From contig NC_063264.1 of assembly GCF_019578655.1 (NCBI RefSeq), forward strand, positions 18,216,429 to 18,280,428: DNA of 64,000 bases. The letters are read 5' to 3'. The notes under the pieces were generated by a model, which searched no databases, had not been told where the DNA came from, and was given only the letters and a program-made list of their open reading frames with translations. The DNA is from Ricinus communis. Taxonomy: Eukaryota > Streptophyta > Magnoliopsida > Malpighiales > Euphorbiaceae. Position 1 is the stretch's first letter. Each line of letters begins with the position of its first letter. The position numbers and the translations under genes are program-made. Positions 51,000-63,814 of this stretch are shown here, one piece after another.

Positions 51000-53300
51000 A
51001 CATTTTACGAGGTTATTTTCTTATATTGATAAATATACCCCTTTTACGAAGTTGTTTTCTCATATTATAAAATTAGCCAATTTAAGGGGTTGTTTTCTCA
51101 TACTCACAAATATACCAAAATTACAGGGCTATTTTATCTGATTGATAAATATTCCCGTATTATGGGGTTGTTTTCTAATATTTGTAAATATACTCCACTT
51201 ACAGGATTGTTTTTTCATATTTAAAAATTTACCTCTTTTACGACGCTGTTTTCTTAGACTCGCAATTACACTACTTTTAAGGAGTTATTTTCTCAAATTC
51301 ATAAATATACACATTTTACTGGATTATTTTCTTATATTGATAACTATACCACTTTTACAGGGTCGTTTTCTCATATTAAATTATTAGCACTATTATAGGG
51401 TTGTTTTTTTAAATTCATAAATATACACGATTTACCGGGTTATTTTCTTATATTGATAAATATACCACTCTTACAGGTTATTTTCTCACATTTAAAAATT
51501 TACCCCGTCTACGACGCTGTTTTCTTAGACTCGCAATTACAATACTTCTATGGAGTTTTTCTCTCAGATTCATAAATATACACAATTTACAGGGTTTTTT
51601 TTATATTGATAAATATACCATTTTTACGTTGTCTTTTTCTCATATTAAATTATTAGTACTATTATGCGGTTGTTTTCTCAAATTCATAAATATACTCATT
51701 TTACAGGGTTATTTTCTTATATTGACAAATATACCCTTTTTATGGGGTTGTTTTCTCATATTATAAAATTAACCCATTTAAGAGGTTGTTTTCTCATACT
51801 CACAAGTATACCACAATTACGGGGATATTTTCTCTAATTGATAAATGTTCTCATATTACGGGGTTGTTTTCTAATATTTACTAATATAACCCCTCTTACG
51901 GGGCATTTTCTCTTATTTAAAAATTTACCCATTTTACGAGGCTATTTTCTCATACTCGCAATTACAATACTTTAACGGGGTTGTTTTCTCAGATTCATAA
52001 ATATACACGTTTTAGGGGGTTATTTTCTTATATTTATAAATATACCACTTTTACGGGGTCGTTTTCTCATATTAAATTATTAGCACTATTATGGGGTTGT
52101 TTTCTCAAATTCATAAACATACACATTTTATGGGGTTATTTTCTCATATTGACAAATATACCCCTTCCAGGACGCTGTTTTCTTAGATTCGTAATTACAC
52201 TACTTTTACGGAGTTTTTTTCTCAGATTCATAAATATACACGTTTTACGAGGTTTATTTATATTGTTAAATATACCATTTTTACAGTGTCGTTTTCTCAT
52301 ATTAAATGATTAGTACTATTATAGGGTTGTCTTCTCATATTCATAAATATACATGTTTTACGAAGTTATTTTCTTATATTGACAAATATTCCCCTTTTAT
52401 GGGGTTGTTTTCTCATATTATAAAATTAACCCATTTAAGAGGTTGTTTTCTCATACTCACAAGCATACCACAATTATAGGGATATTTCCTCTGATTGATA
52501 AATGACCTCATATTATAGAGTTGTTTTCTAATATTTACTAATATACCCCTTTAAGGGGGTGTTTTCTCATATTTTAAAATTTACCCCTTCTACGAGGCTG
52601 TTTTCTCAAACTCGCAATTACAATACTTTAACAGGGTTGTTTTCTCAAATTCATAAATATACACGTTTTAGGGGGTTATTATCTTATATTTATAAATATA
52701 CCATTGTTACGGGGTCGTTTTCTCATATTAAATTATTGGCGCTATTATGGGGTTGTTTTCTCAAATTCATAAATATACACATTTTACGGGGTTATTTTCT
52801 TATATTGACAAATATACCCCTCTTACGGGGTTGTTTTCTCAAATTTAAAAATTTACCCCTTCTACAACGCTGTTTTTTTAGACTCGCAATTATACTACTT
52901 TTACGGAATTTTTTTTCTCAGCTTCATAAATATACATGTTTTACAGGGTTATTTTTTTATATTGTTAGATATACTATTTTTACGGTGTTGTTATCTCATA
53001 TTAAATGATTAGTACTATTATAGGGTTGTCTTCTCAAATTCATAAATATACACGTTTTACAAGGTTATTTTCTTATATTGACAAATATACCTCTTTTACG
53101 GGGTTGTTTTCTCATATTATAAAATTAACCCATTTAAGAGGTTGTTTTCTCATAGTCACAAGTATACCACAATTACGAGATATTTTCTCTGATTGATGAA
53201 TGTCCTCATAATACGAGGTTGTTTTCTAATATTTACTAATATACCCCCTCTTACGGGGGTGTTTTCCAATATTTAAAAATTTACCCCTTCTACGAGGCTG
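51000..53300 (+). repeat. Satellite super-repeat of about 0.66-0.70 kb, three copies
   Basis: The unusual TTAGTACTATTAT variant of monomer k occurs near 51654, 52311 and 53010, spaced 657 and 699 bp. Each is preceded by the shared variants CTGTTTTCTTAGA with TTTTT(C/T)TCAG, and ATACCATTTTTACG. Confidence 0.65.
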
Positions 53301-54439
53301 TTTTCTCAGACTCGCAATTACAATACTTTTAATTGAGTTATTTTCTCAGATTCATAAATATACACGTTTTACAAGATTATTTTCTTATATTTATAAATAT
53401 ACTACTTTTACGGGGTCGTTTTCTCATATTAAATTATTAGCACTATTATGGGGTTATTTTCTCAAATTCATAAATATACACATTTTACGGGGTTATTTTC
53501 TTATATTGACAGATATACCCCTCTTACGGGGTTATTTTCTCATATTATAAAATTAACCTATTTAAGGGCTTGTTTTCTCATACTCAAAATATACCAAAAT
53601 TACTGGGTTATTTTCTCCGATCGATAAATATCCCTATATTACGGGGTTGTTTTCTAATACTTATAAATATACCCCTTTTACGGTGTTTTTCTCATATTAA
53701 AAAGTTTGCCCCTTCTACAAGGGTGTTTTCTTATACTCGCAATTACACTACTTTTACGGGGTTGTTTTCTCGTACTCACAAATATACAAAAATTATGGGG
53801 TTATTTTCTCCGATTGATAAATATCCCCCTATTACATGGTTGTTTTCTAATATTTATAAATATACCCCTCTTACGGGGTTGATTTTTTATATTAAAGAAT
53901 TTACCCGTTCTACGAAGCTGTTTTCTCAGACTCTCAATTACACTACTTTTATAGGGTTGTTTTCTTAGATTCGTAAATACACACGTTTTACAGAGTTATT
54001 TTCTTACATTGATAGATATACCACTTTTACGGAGTCGTTTTCTCATATTAAATTATTAGCACTATTATGGGGTTGTTTTCTCAAATTCATAAATCTACAT
54101 GTTTTACGAAGTGATTTACTTATATTACTTTTACAGAGTTGTTTTCTGTGATTGATAAATATCCCCGATTGATAAATATCCCCGTATTACGGGGTTGTTT
54201 TCTCTTTTTAAAAAATTACCCATTTGATGAGGCTGTTTTCTCATATTAAAGAATTTATCCCTTCTACGAGGCTGTTCTCTTACACTTCCAATTACACTAC
54301 TTTTACGGGGTTATTTTCTCATATTCATAAATACACATGTTTTACGAGATTATTTTCTTATATTTACAGATATACCACTTTTGCGGAATTATTTTCTCAT
54401 ATTATAAAATTAACCCAGTTAAGGGGTTGTTTTCTCATA

Positions 54440-55060
54440 CTCATAAATACACCAAAATTACGGGGTTATTTTCTCCGATTGATAAATATCCCCCTATTAC
54501 ATGTGTGTTTTCTAATATTTATAAATATACCTCTCTTACGGGGTTGTTTTATCATATTAAAAAATTTACCCTTTCTAGAGGTTGTTTTCTTAGACTCTCA
54601 ATTACACTACTTTTACAGGGTTGTTTTCTCAGAGTCATAAATACACACTTTTTACGGGATTATTTTCTTATATTAACAAATATACCACTTTTAGAGGGTT
54701 GTTTTCTCATGTTATAAAATTAACCCATTTTAAGGAGTTGTTTTCTCATACTCACAAATATACCAAAATTACGAGGTTATTTTCTCCAATTGATGAATAT
54801 CCTCCTATTACGTGGTTGCTTTCTAATATTTATAAATATACCCTCTTATGGGGTTCTTTTCTCATATTAAAAGATTTACCTTTTCTACGAGGCTGTTTTC
54901 TTAGACTCTCAATTACACTACTTTTACGAGGTTGTTTTTTCAGATTCATAAATACACACTTTTTATGGGATTATTTTCTTATATTGACAAATATACCACT
55001 TTTACAGGGTTGTTTTCTCATGTTATAAAATTAACCCATTTAAAGGGTTATTTTCTCATA
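54440..55060 (+). repeat. Satellite 311-bp duplication (eight-monomer unit)
   Basis: Private variants recur exactly 311 bp apart: CCTATTAC (54493/54804), TAGACTCTCAATTACACTAC (54591/54902) and CTCATGTTATAAAATTAACC (54706/55017). 311 equals eight monomers, one of them 38 bp. Confidence 0.8.
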
Positions 55061-57111
55061 CTCACAAATATACCACAATTTCGAAGTTATTTTTTCTGAT
55101 TGATAAATATCCCCATATTACGGGGTTATTTTCTAATATTTATAAACATACCCCTCTTACGAGGTTATTTTCTCATATTTAAAAATTTACCCCTTCTACG
55201 ATGCTGTTTTCTTAGACTCGCAATTACACTACTTTTATGTAGTTGTTTTCTCAAATTCATAAATATACACTTTTTACGAGGTTATTTTCTTATATTGATA
55301 AATATACTACTTTTATAATGTTGTTTTCTCATATTATATTATTAGCACTATTATGGGGTTGTTTTCTCAAATTCATAAATATACACATTTTACGGGGTTA
55401 TTTTCTTATATTGACAAATATACACCTTTTATGGGGTTGTTTTCTCATATTATAAAATTAACCCATTTAAGGGATTGTATTCTCATACTCACAAATATAC
55501 TAAAATTACGGAGTTATTTTCTCAGATTGTTAAATATCCCCGTATTACGGGGTTGTTTTCTCATATTAAAAAATTTACTCTTTCTATGATGCTGTTTTCT
55601 CAGACTCGCAATTACAATACTTTAGCGGGATTGTTTTCTCAGATTCATTAATATACACATTTTATGGGGTTGTTTTCTCAAATTTATAAATATACACGTT
55701 TTACGGATTTATTTTCTCAAATTTATAAATATACATGTTTTACGAGGTTATTTTCTTATGTTGACAAATATACCCCTTTTATAGGGTTGTTTTCTCGTAT
55801 TATAAAATTAACCTATTTAATGGGTTATTTTCTCATACTCACAAATATACCACAATTACGGGGTTATTTTCTCGGATTAATAAAGATCTCTATATTACGG
55901 AGTTGTTTTCTCATATTAAAAAATTTACCTGTTCTACAAGTCTGTTTTCTCAGACTCGCAATTACAATACTTTTATGGGTTTGTTTTCTCATATTCATAA
56001 ATATACACATTTTACGAGGTTGTTTTATCATATTATAAAATTAACCTATTTAAGGGGTTGTTTTCTCATACTCACAAATATACCAAAATTACGGGGTTAT
56101 TTTCTCCGATTGATAAATATCACCGTATTACGGAGTTGTTTTCTCATATTAAAAAATTTACCCTTTCTACGAGGCTGTTTTCTCAGACTCGCAATTATAA
56201 TACTTTTTCATGGTTGTTTTCTCATATTCATAAATATACACGCTTTACGGGGTTATTTTCTTATATTGACAAATATACCCATTTTACGGGGTTGTTTTCT
56301 CATATTATAAAATTAACCCATTTAAGGGTTGTTTTCTCATACTCACAAATGTACCAAAATTATGGGGTATTTTCTCCGATTGATAAATATCCTCGTATTA
56401 CGGGGTTGTTTTTTCATATTAAAAAATTTACCCCTTCTATGAGGTTATTTTCTCAGATTCATAAATATACACGTTTTGTGGGATTATTTTCTCAAATTCA
56501 TAAATTTACACGTTTTACAGGGTTGTTTTTTCTCAAATTAAAAAATATACACATTTTTTGAGGTTATTTTCTTATATTGACAAATATTCCTCTTTTACGG
56601 TGTTGTGTTCTCATATTATAAAATTAACCCATGTAAGGGTTTGTTTTCTCATACTCACAAATACACCACAATTACAGGGTTATTTTCTCAAATTGATAAA
56701 TATCTCCGTATTACGAAGTTATTTTCTAATATTTATAAATATATCTTGTAATACATAGTATTTTCTTAAAAATAAAAAAAATTATTTTTCCCTCTTTTCT
56801 TTCCCATCCCTTTCCTTCCCCCCCCCTCCCTCCTCTCTTCCTTCCTCCTTCTTTCTCCTTCTCTCCATCGACTTCAGCCCTCCCCCTCACCGCTTGTGCT
56901 ACCCAGCCAGCTCGCCGGCGTCCAAGAGCCTTCGCCGACGCCGATCGTAGAGAAAAGGGGTTGCCTTCATCATTCGGCCTCTTGTCGATGTCTTTTTGGC
57001 AAACCGATGTCGGAAACGGACTCCTCACCCTTGAAAACCCCAGGAACGACCTCCCTTGCGGCAAAAATCCCCGGACCAAATTTCGGAAGCGCCACAGAGC
57101 AAAGACTTTTC

Positions 57112-60100
57112 TATCATGACCCGTCTGGGCCCATGACGCCTAGGGAATGGGTAGGCGTAAGGCCACTGAATCCCGTAGTAAGCCTAACACTCATTAAATT
57201 AATTAGATCTCATATGATATTACTGATGTCACAATATATCTTAACTATTAAATTCTACATATTTAATTGGGTCTGCCCGAAGAATTAGGCAAAGCCCGAA
57301 ACTACAATAATTTACAACTGACAAGTATATTATTTCTACTGCAGAGAATCTAAGATTTTACAAGTGAATATACCAAACCAAATTCATCACTCGATGATGA
57401 AGGAGTCGGGTTGCTAGATAAGAGCCGCGTGAAGACTAACAATCACAGATCTGAAAAACAGCAAAATTGAGACTGTCAGTCTCGAGAGTGAGTTAAAATC
57501 ATATATCCAAGGAAAAACAGTTACAAACACTTCAATAACACATTTATTTAATTTGAAATAAATACTAAGTCATGCAAAAATAAACATGTCATGTCATGCT
57601 TAAATAAAATAATTTTCACACCCTACGGGACGAAGTACCTCAGTAGAACCTTAATCCTAACACTGAACATCTCGATTCTCTCTCATTCTAACAGAACTGG
57701 CGCCCAGAGAGCGAGGCTCGACCAGGGTCCTTAAATCAGTTTAGACACTTAATTATCACCTACACTCTTAGCCTTTCGGCTCTCTTACTCCAATAAGACT
57801 GGCGCCTAGAGAGCGAAGCTCGACTGGGGTACTTAACACCAGTCTGATCACTTAGGTTTCCAAATAAGCCGGTGCCCAGAGAGCAATGCTCGACCAGGGA
57901 CCTTTTCTTCGGCACACTCACTCTACTCAGTCCAGAGAGCAATGCTCGACCAGGGCAAGTCCTAAACTTACCTTTTTTAAATTTACCATTTTACCCCTTT
58001 TCCATCACTCCCGGATTTATACCGATGCACTCATCAAAATAGTATGTTCTACTGTCGTCCCATCCCAAGTCATCAGGCAATAGTAAATTTAGTGATGAAA
58101 AACATGACATATATAAATAGTAATCAAAGAGCATGATATATATAAATAGTAATTAAATGAATAATTTAAACTTGCAATCAGTTAATCATAATAGCTATTT
58201 AAAATTTATGCATGACACGTGCATAACAGATATATGACTTTCACTCACAGCTTTGATGACCTCCTAGCTCTGCTCTGATACCTCGGGTGGAGCGAGCCGA
58301 ACTGAAGGATTATCTAATCATGGAAAATAATTAATCAATAACGCTGAAACAGTTGATAATTAACCCTAGGTCTAGATTCCTAGGACTAACTATCTAAAAA
58401 TCTCGACTCGGAAGAATTCTACCAAAAATCCGGCAGAACCTCCCTTAAAATACAGGCATTTATCCCCCATAAAACGGGTCCAGGACCTGCCAGAAAATAC
58501 TTCGAATAATCAACATTTCATTTTAACGGGAGTCGGGTCCCCAAGACTTCACTGATTTTCTGACTCCGCCACACATCACAAAACACGATCCAAGGCAGGC
58601 AGTCTGATAAATAATTATTTTGACTCATAATATTTTTTAATATTCAACGCAATTCAATAAATATAAAATCTACCAAAGAATTCTAAAGTCAACGAGCCAG
58701 AGAAAATTACCGAGACGCTTGATCGCTCAATCGACTCGCCTCCAGCCGCCGGAGTCCAATCGACGATCCGAATGCACAAACGGACTCAAAACGATGCGCT
58801 GATGACGATCCCCACTTTTGATTTTCTGATCTGACCCCCGATCATCTGGAGGGATTTAAGAACGATCTCGGCCATCAATTTGCAAACGGAGTCCGATCGC
58901 CACGAAACTGGTGCCATTGTGAAGCTTGAGCTGAGGAGAGTACGGATATGTCTTTCGATCGTCCAAAGCTCGTCGAAGCTCGCCGGAAAAGCTAGAAAAT
59001 GCTGGCTGCCCCAACTTTTCTCTCTCCACCGCAACTACCAACTCCGGCCACCACTTGCGACACCGCCACCACCAAACTGAAGCCTAGGCCAAGGGGAGTC
59101 GATCGCCACCAAGATCGGCCGGCCACCGACTGGAAACACACTGCAAGCAACAAGGAAGTTCACGTGCCTTCTCTCTCTCCACGCTGCGCCTCTGCTGCTG
59201 CTGCAGACTGCCGACGCCGACCACTTCCGTCGCCACCACTGGCTCCCGGACAACTGCTGCCTTCTTCCTCCTCCCTCTCTTCTCTTCCCCGACGCCCGAT
59301 GCTTTCCTCTCTCCCTTCTTCTTCTTCTTCCTTCTTTCTTTTCTTCTTTCTTTCCTTCCATATCGACTTTTGGTCCCTTCATTTTCTTTCTTATCATTTG
59401 GTCCCTCAACTTTTTTTAATTACAACAATTTCGTCCTACAGAAATTCCAATTAACCCCTAAACTTTTTTTTAGCTTTTCAATTAAGCCCCTACCCCTAAC
59501 TATTTAATTTGGGCCAAAATAGAATTATTAAAAATATATAATTACATATTTACCCTTGCTTTTAAATGTAAAATTACCAAAAAGCCCTTGTCGCAACATA
59601 TTTAATTACAAAAATACCAAACATGCAAATTTTCATTAAAACCCCATATTAATAAAATTATACTTTTAATCCTTATTCAAAAATAAATTTCTAATTTAGT
59701 CCTAACACACAATTAATTTAATTAATCAATTTGCTAAATATTATCCAACTAAAATTTAACGCCATTAGCTAATTAAAATGCACTTTTTCCCAATAATTCT
59801 TTTATAAAATAACCTTTACAAATTCTTCTATAACTCTCAAATATAGAATTTAATTTATATATATTCATTTGGGGGAAAAATTTTAATAACCAAAAATATA
59901 ATTTATTTCTCAAAGAATTTACTTAATTAATTTCTTAAAAATCAAACTAATTGGATATAGAAAATAACTCCCTTATTTGTCTAGCATTAAAATTTTCATT
60001 AAATCATTCCAAATTAAACCAAATAAAAATAAGGAAAAATTAATTTAAATAAAAACTCATTTATCAATTATTATTAATATTATTATTATTAAAGGAAAAT

Positions 60101-60113
60101 TCCGGGTATTATA
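57112..60113 (-). mobile_element. Solo LTR of the gypsy family nested in the outer 5' LTR
   Basis: 3002 bp, inverted. The left end TATCATGACCCG matches the reversed TGTCACGACCC. The right end CCGGGTATTATA matches the reversed TGTAACACCCGG. Both termini carry TG to TA type changes. It contains the palindrome (57469-57483), the CGACCAGGG repeats (57700-57955) and the GC-rich part (58690-59330). The flanks TTTTC and TCCCC do not form a clear target duplication. Confidence 0.88.
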
Positions 60114-60684
60114 TCCCCGATCTGGCGCCTTCAGGTCACTTTCCGGCTAGAATTATGGTACTTTCGGACTCCCACAACTCGAGATTCGTGGCTCGGATTT
60201 GAATTCGACAGCATTGGCGGGGCCAAGCCGGACTCGGTGTTTCGGACGCACGACATATTACAATTTTGACTCGATAATCCATCCTTCTCACTAGCTCCAC
60301 CCGAGGCATAGGAGCGGACTGTGGAGCGCGTTAGAACTGTGACAGTTAGAGTTCTTCGCCGTCTTGTATTGTGACAGTCTGACTTCTTCCTTATCGGGCT
60401 TGTTGTAAATAATCTATACTTTCATATTTTCAGTTATTTTATACTCTAGACCTTTCGCAGTAGAGTACTTTTAATTTGTTCTGATTATTCTGGTCCATGA
60501 TGGACGTGGGATGTTATAAAGACCAGTTATAATTATTTATGGCATGTCAGTCATGATTAATGATATTGTATTAGCATTTTATTTGAATTATTGGTCAGTA
60601 AGGCTTACTACAGGATTCAGTAGCCTTAAGCCTACCCATTCCCTAGTGCCGGTCATGGACCCATAGATCGGCTCGTGACAAAGT

Positions 60685-60696
60685 TGGTATCAAAGC
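60685..60696 (+). other. Primer-binding site of the right-hand gypsy element
   Basis: TGGTATCAAAGC, one base different from the standard initiator tRNA-Met complement, begins four bases after the LTR. Confidence 0.85.
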
Positions 60697-60856
60697 TTAG
60701 GTTTAGTTTTTCTTCGACCTAGATTAGCTTCCTTAGCTACTGCAGAAATTGGAAATCGAGTCTGTCATTGCGTGTTTCGTTAATTCTAGTATCTGCGCTA
60801 TATGTTAGTGAGTTTTTTTGGGTTTAATAGCTTGTTGTTTATTTTCAGCTCTTGCC

Positions 60857-62020
60857 ATGCTGAGAACTCAAGCGCCTGCAGCTGCAGCATCGATCCATGA
60901 AGGCTAAGATGAGTTTTCTGCTCAAATTACCCCTCCAGCCCCAGCCCGTGGTACCAGGAGGTGAGGTAGGCCTCGAGCAGTAGCCCAACCATATCAGGGC
61001 GAGACTCAGGAGGTACACGGTGCCGGTGGAATCCCAGTGGAGGCATTTGTAACCGGTATGATTAGGATGCAGAGGGCCTTAGAGCAGTTATGGTCTTCCA
61101 GCAACAGCAGGCTACCCAGGTTTTAGGAAGCCGTGCTAGTGGGTCTGGTATCAGGAATCCAGACGATGTTCACATGTCTGAGTACACTAAATTAAGACCC
61201 GTGGAGTTTGATAGGATAACTGGGGACCCTCTGGACTTCCTAGATGAGGTTGAGAAAAGGGCATCTGACTTGCATTGTTCTGACAAGAGGACCATCGAGA
61301 GGGCCGGATTTTCTTTGAAGGGGATAACATCTTAGTGGTTTAGAGACTATATTCGCCCCTTTCTAGATGGATTATTATGGAGGCAGTTCAAAGATAGGTT
61401 TGAGGAGTACTTCATCCCTTTTAGCGTAAGGCAAGAGTACAAAGAGAGATTTGAAGGCTAATTAAGGGAGAACTGTCAGTGGCAGAATACACCAGACAAT
61501 TTGTACAGCTGAGTAGGTATGCGCCTTATGCTGTAGGGATCGAGAAGCAGAAGAACAACAAGTACATTTCAAGACTCGATCCAGAATTTGTCTCCTTGGT
61601 TCAGTGTAAGAGGAGCAGCTTCCTAGAAGTGTCTAACATGGTAAGACAGATGGAGATGACCCTGCGAGGGTTTGGTCAGGGGACTAATGATGGTAGGAAA
61701 AGAAGAGGTCCGGTGTGGCACAGACATCACCGCGGTGAGGCTACCCGGTGCCGACCAGCGATCGATGCAGAAGCCACCGTATCCATAGAAAGGGTAGGCA
61801 CAATCGGAAGGGTAGCCGAGGATTCAGACCTGGTCAAGGCTTCAGTGGTAGTGGGTAGAGTTCGTACATACCGCTCTAGTTCTAAGGCCGACTGCCGGAC
61901 AAAGGCAGTCACATCAAGGACTGCTCCCAGCTTCCTGAGTATGTTTTAGGTGGGGCAAGATGCGTCATATGGCTCGAGAGTGTCCTCGCTACTTCATCGG
62001 CCGACCAGCCTTTTCCTTAG
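60857..62020 (+). pseudogene. Gypsy gag, disrupted
   Basis: It starts at ATG 60857 (MLRTQAPAAAASIHEG, then a stop). Recognisable capsid text follows in shifting frames: KLRPVEFDRITGDPLDFLDE (61191-61250), WFRDYIRPF after a stop at 61333, and MAEYTRQFVQLSRYAPYAVG (from 61479). A zinc knuckle near 61940-61990 reads CFRWGKMRHMARECP, in which the second Cys and a Gly of the usual CxxCGxxGH are changed. Confidence 0.8.
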
Positions 62021-62269
62021 TGGTCGCCCACTGCGACCCGACCATTTTCCCGCATCGAGATATTTTCGGGGGCGGATCGGTTTTGTCGGCCAATAGGGAG
62101 GTTGTTTCGGAGGTAGATCTGTGGGAGGTCGATCTGGGGCCAGAGTTCAAAGTCAAGCTTCAGGCTCTCAGTAGTCAGGTCGTGGGCAAGCGAGCGTGTT
62201 CACCCTCACTTCTCAAGATGCGCGAGCATCAAATACTGTGGTGTTAGGTATTATTCCTGTTTGTTAGTC

Positions 62270-62560
62270 TAAAGCTAGAGTTTTATTAGACCTTGGGGCT
62301 ACCCATTCTTTCGTGTCGCCTAGTTTTGCTTTAAGATTAGATGTCTAGCCTGTTAGACTTCAAGATCTGATGTCGGTCACTATGCTATTAAGTGATGCCT
62401 TAGAGACTAATGTCGTGTTTCCATTGTGTCCGGTGTCTGTTGAGGGTCGAGATTTGGTTGCTAACCTAATTCTGTTGGATGTAATGGATTTTGACGTGAT
62501 TTTGGGAATGGATTGGTTGGCTATGCATTTCGCCATATTGGACTGCTGGAGAAACAAGTA
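62270..62560 (+). pseudogene. Gypsy aspartic protease, disrupted
   Basis: VLLDLGATHSFVSPSFAL (about 62278-62331) is the protease active-site region; DLG stands where relatives have DSG. A stop follows at 62347. The downstream part [12 protein letters not shown] (about 62490-62525) is also typical of gypsy proteases. Confidence 0.8.
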
Positions 62561-63814
62561 ACTTCTCGAATCCCCGGAGGCTCAGAGTTCTATTTTAAAG
62601 GCGAGCAGATACCTACTCCATCGAATCTCATGTCAGCTATTATAGCTAGGCCGATGCTTCGCCGTCGATATCAGGGATATCTGGCTTTGGTCAGGGATAC
62701 CTCAGCAGAAGAAGGTTGCGTCGAGGATGTTCATGTGTTTTGTGAGTTTCCTGATGTATTTCCAGAAGAACTATTAAGATTGCTGCCCAATAGAGAGATA
62801 GAATTCTACATCGATGTGGTATCGGGTACAACACCTATTTCTTTGCCGCCCTACCGAGTGGCACCGGCCGAGTTAAAGGAGCAGTTACAGGACCTCCTGG
62901 ATAAGGGTTTTATTAGATCCAGCACGTCTCCGTGGGGTGCCCCTGTTCTGTTTGTGAAGAAGAAGGATGGTACTTTACGCTTCTGTATTGATTACTGGCA
63001 ACTGAATAAAGCGACGATTCATAACCGGTATCCGCTTCCTTGCATCGATAACCTATTCGATCAGCTTCAAGGAGCCGTATATTTCTCCAAGATTGATTTG
63101 CGATCGGGGTATCACCAGTTGAGAATTTATGGTGAAGACGTGCCAAAGATGGCGTTCAGGACGCCTTATGGGCATTATGAGTTTCTGGTGATGTCGTTTG
63201 GACTCACTAATGCTCCTGTGGCTTTCATGGATTTGATGAATCGAGTGTTCAAGCAGTTTATAGATCATTTTATCATCGTATTCATTGATGATATCTCGGT
63301 GTACTCCAAAAGCGAAAAGGAGCACGCGTGGCATCTGAGGATGGTACTTCAGACATTGAGGGAGCATCAGTTATACGTTAAGTTCTCCAAGTGCGAGTTT
63401 TGGTTAGAAAGCGTTGCTTTTCTGGGGCACATTGTCTCTAGAGAGGGTATTCAGGTGGACTCCAAGAAAGTGGAGGCGGTGACTGATTGGCAGAGACCGA
63501 CCACAGTGATTGAGGTACGTAGCTTTATAGGATTGGCAGGCTACTATTGTCGTTTCATGCAAGACTTTTCGAGGATAGCAGCACCTTTGACTAAACTGAC
63601 TCAGAAGAATGTCAGGTTCCAGTGGACTGACGTGTGTGAACGAACCTTTCAGAAACTGAAAGACTGTTTAACTTCAGCTCCATTGTTGACCTTACCCTCT
63701 GGGACTGGTGGATTCACGGTGTATTACAACGCTTCTAGAGTGGGTTTGGGTTGTGTCCTGATGCAAAATCGAAAGGTAGTAGTTTATGCGTCCAGACAGT
63801 TGAAGAAGCATTAA
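62513..63814 (+). pseudogene. Gypsy reverse transcriptase domain (long open frame)
   Basis: 433 codons are open. Motifs in order: [43 protein letters not shown] (R usual at the W), [34 protein letters not shown], the catalytic FIDDI, and [10 protein letters not shown]. An RNase H start ([18 protein letters not shown]) follows; the usual DAS is NAS here. The frame ends at TAA 63812. It is derived from a polyprotein, so its first methionine is not a true start. Confidence 0.9.

Larger units (their letters stand above)
48453..56746 (+). repeat. 39-bp higher-order tandem repeat, block 3
   Basis: About 8.3 kb continue in the same orientation and with the same monomer types as block 2. The block starts mid-monomer at the solo LTR and is cut inside a type-f monomer by the gypsy LTR at 56747. 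The true right edge of the array may therefore lie beyond that element, outside the window. Confidence 0.95.

Noticed and set aside
29725..56746. Dozens of 60-190-codon frames such as LRGCFLILTNIPKLRGYF repeats, reminiscent of leucine-rich repeat proteins
   Set aside because: They follow the 39-bp DNA period, exist in two frames at once, switch frame at 38-bp monomers and have no consistent start or gene context. They are tandem DNA, not LRR genes.
56726..57079. Minus-strand frame of 117 codons at the satellite/LTR junction
   Set aside because: It spans the junction between the satellite and the gypsy LTR, so it is a composite of two repeats.
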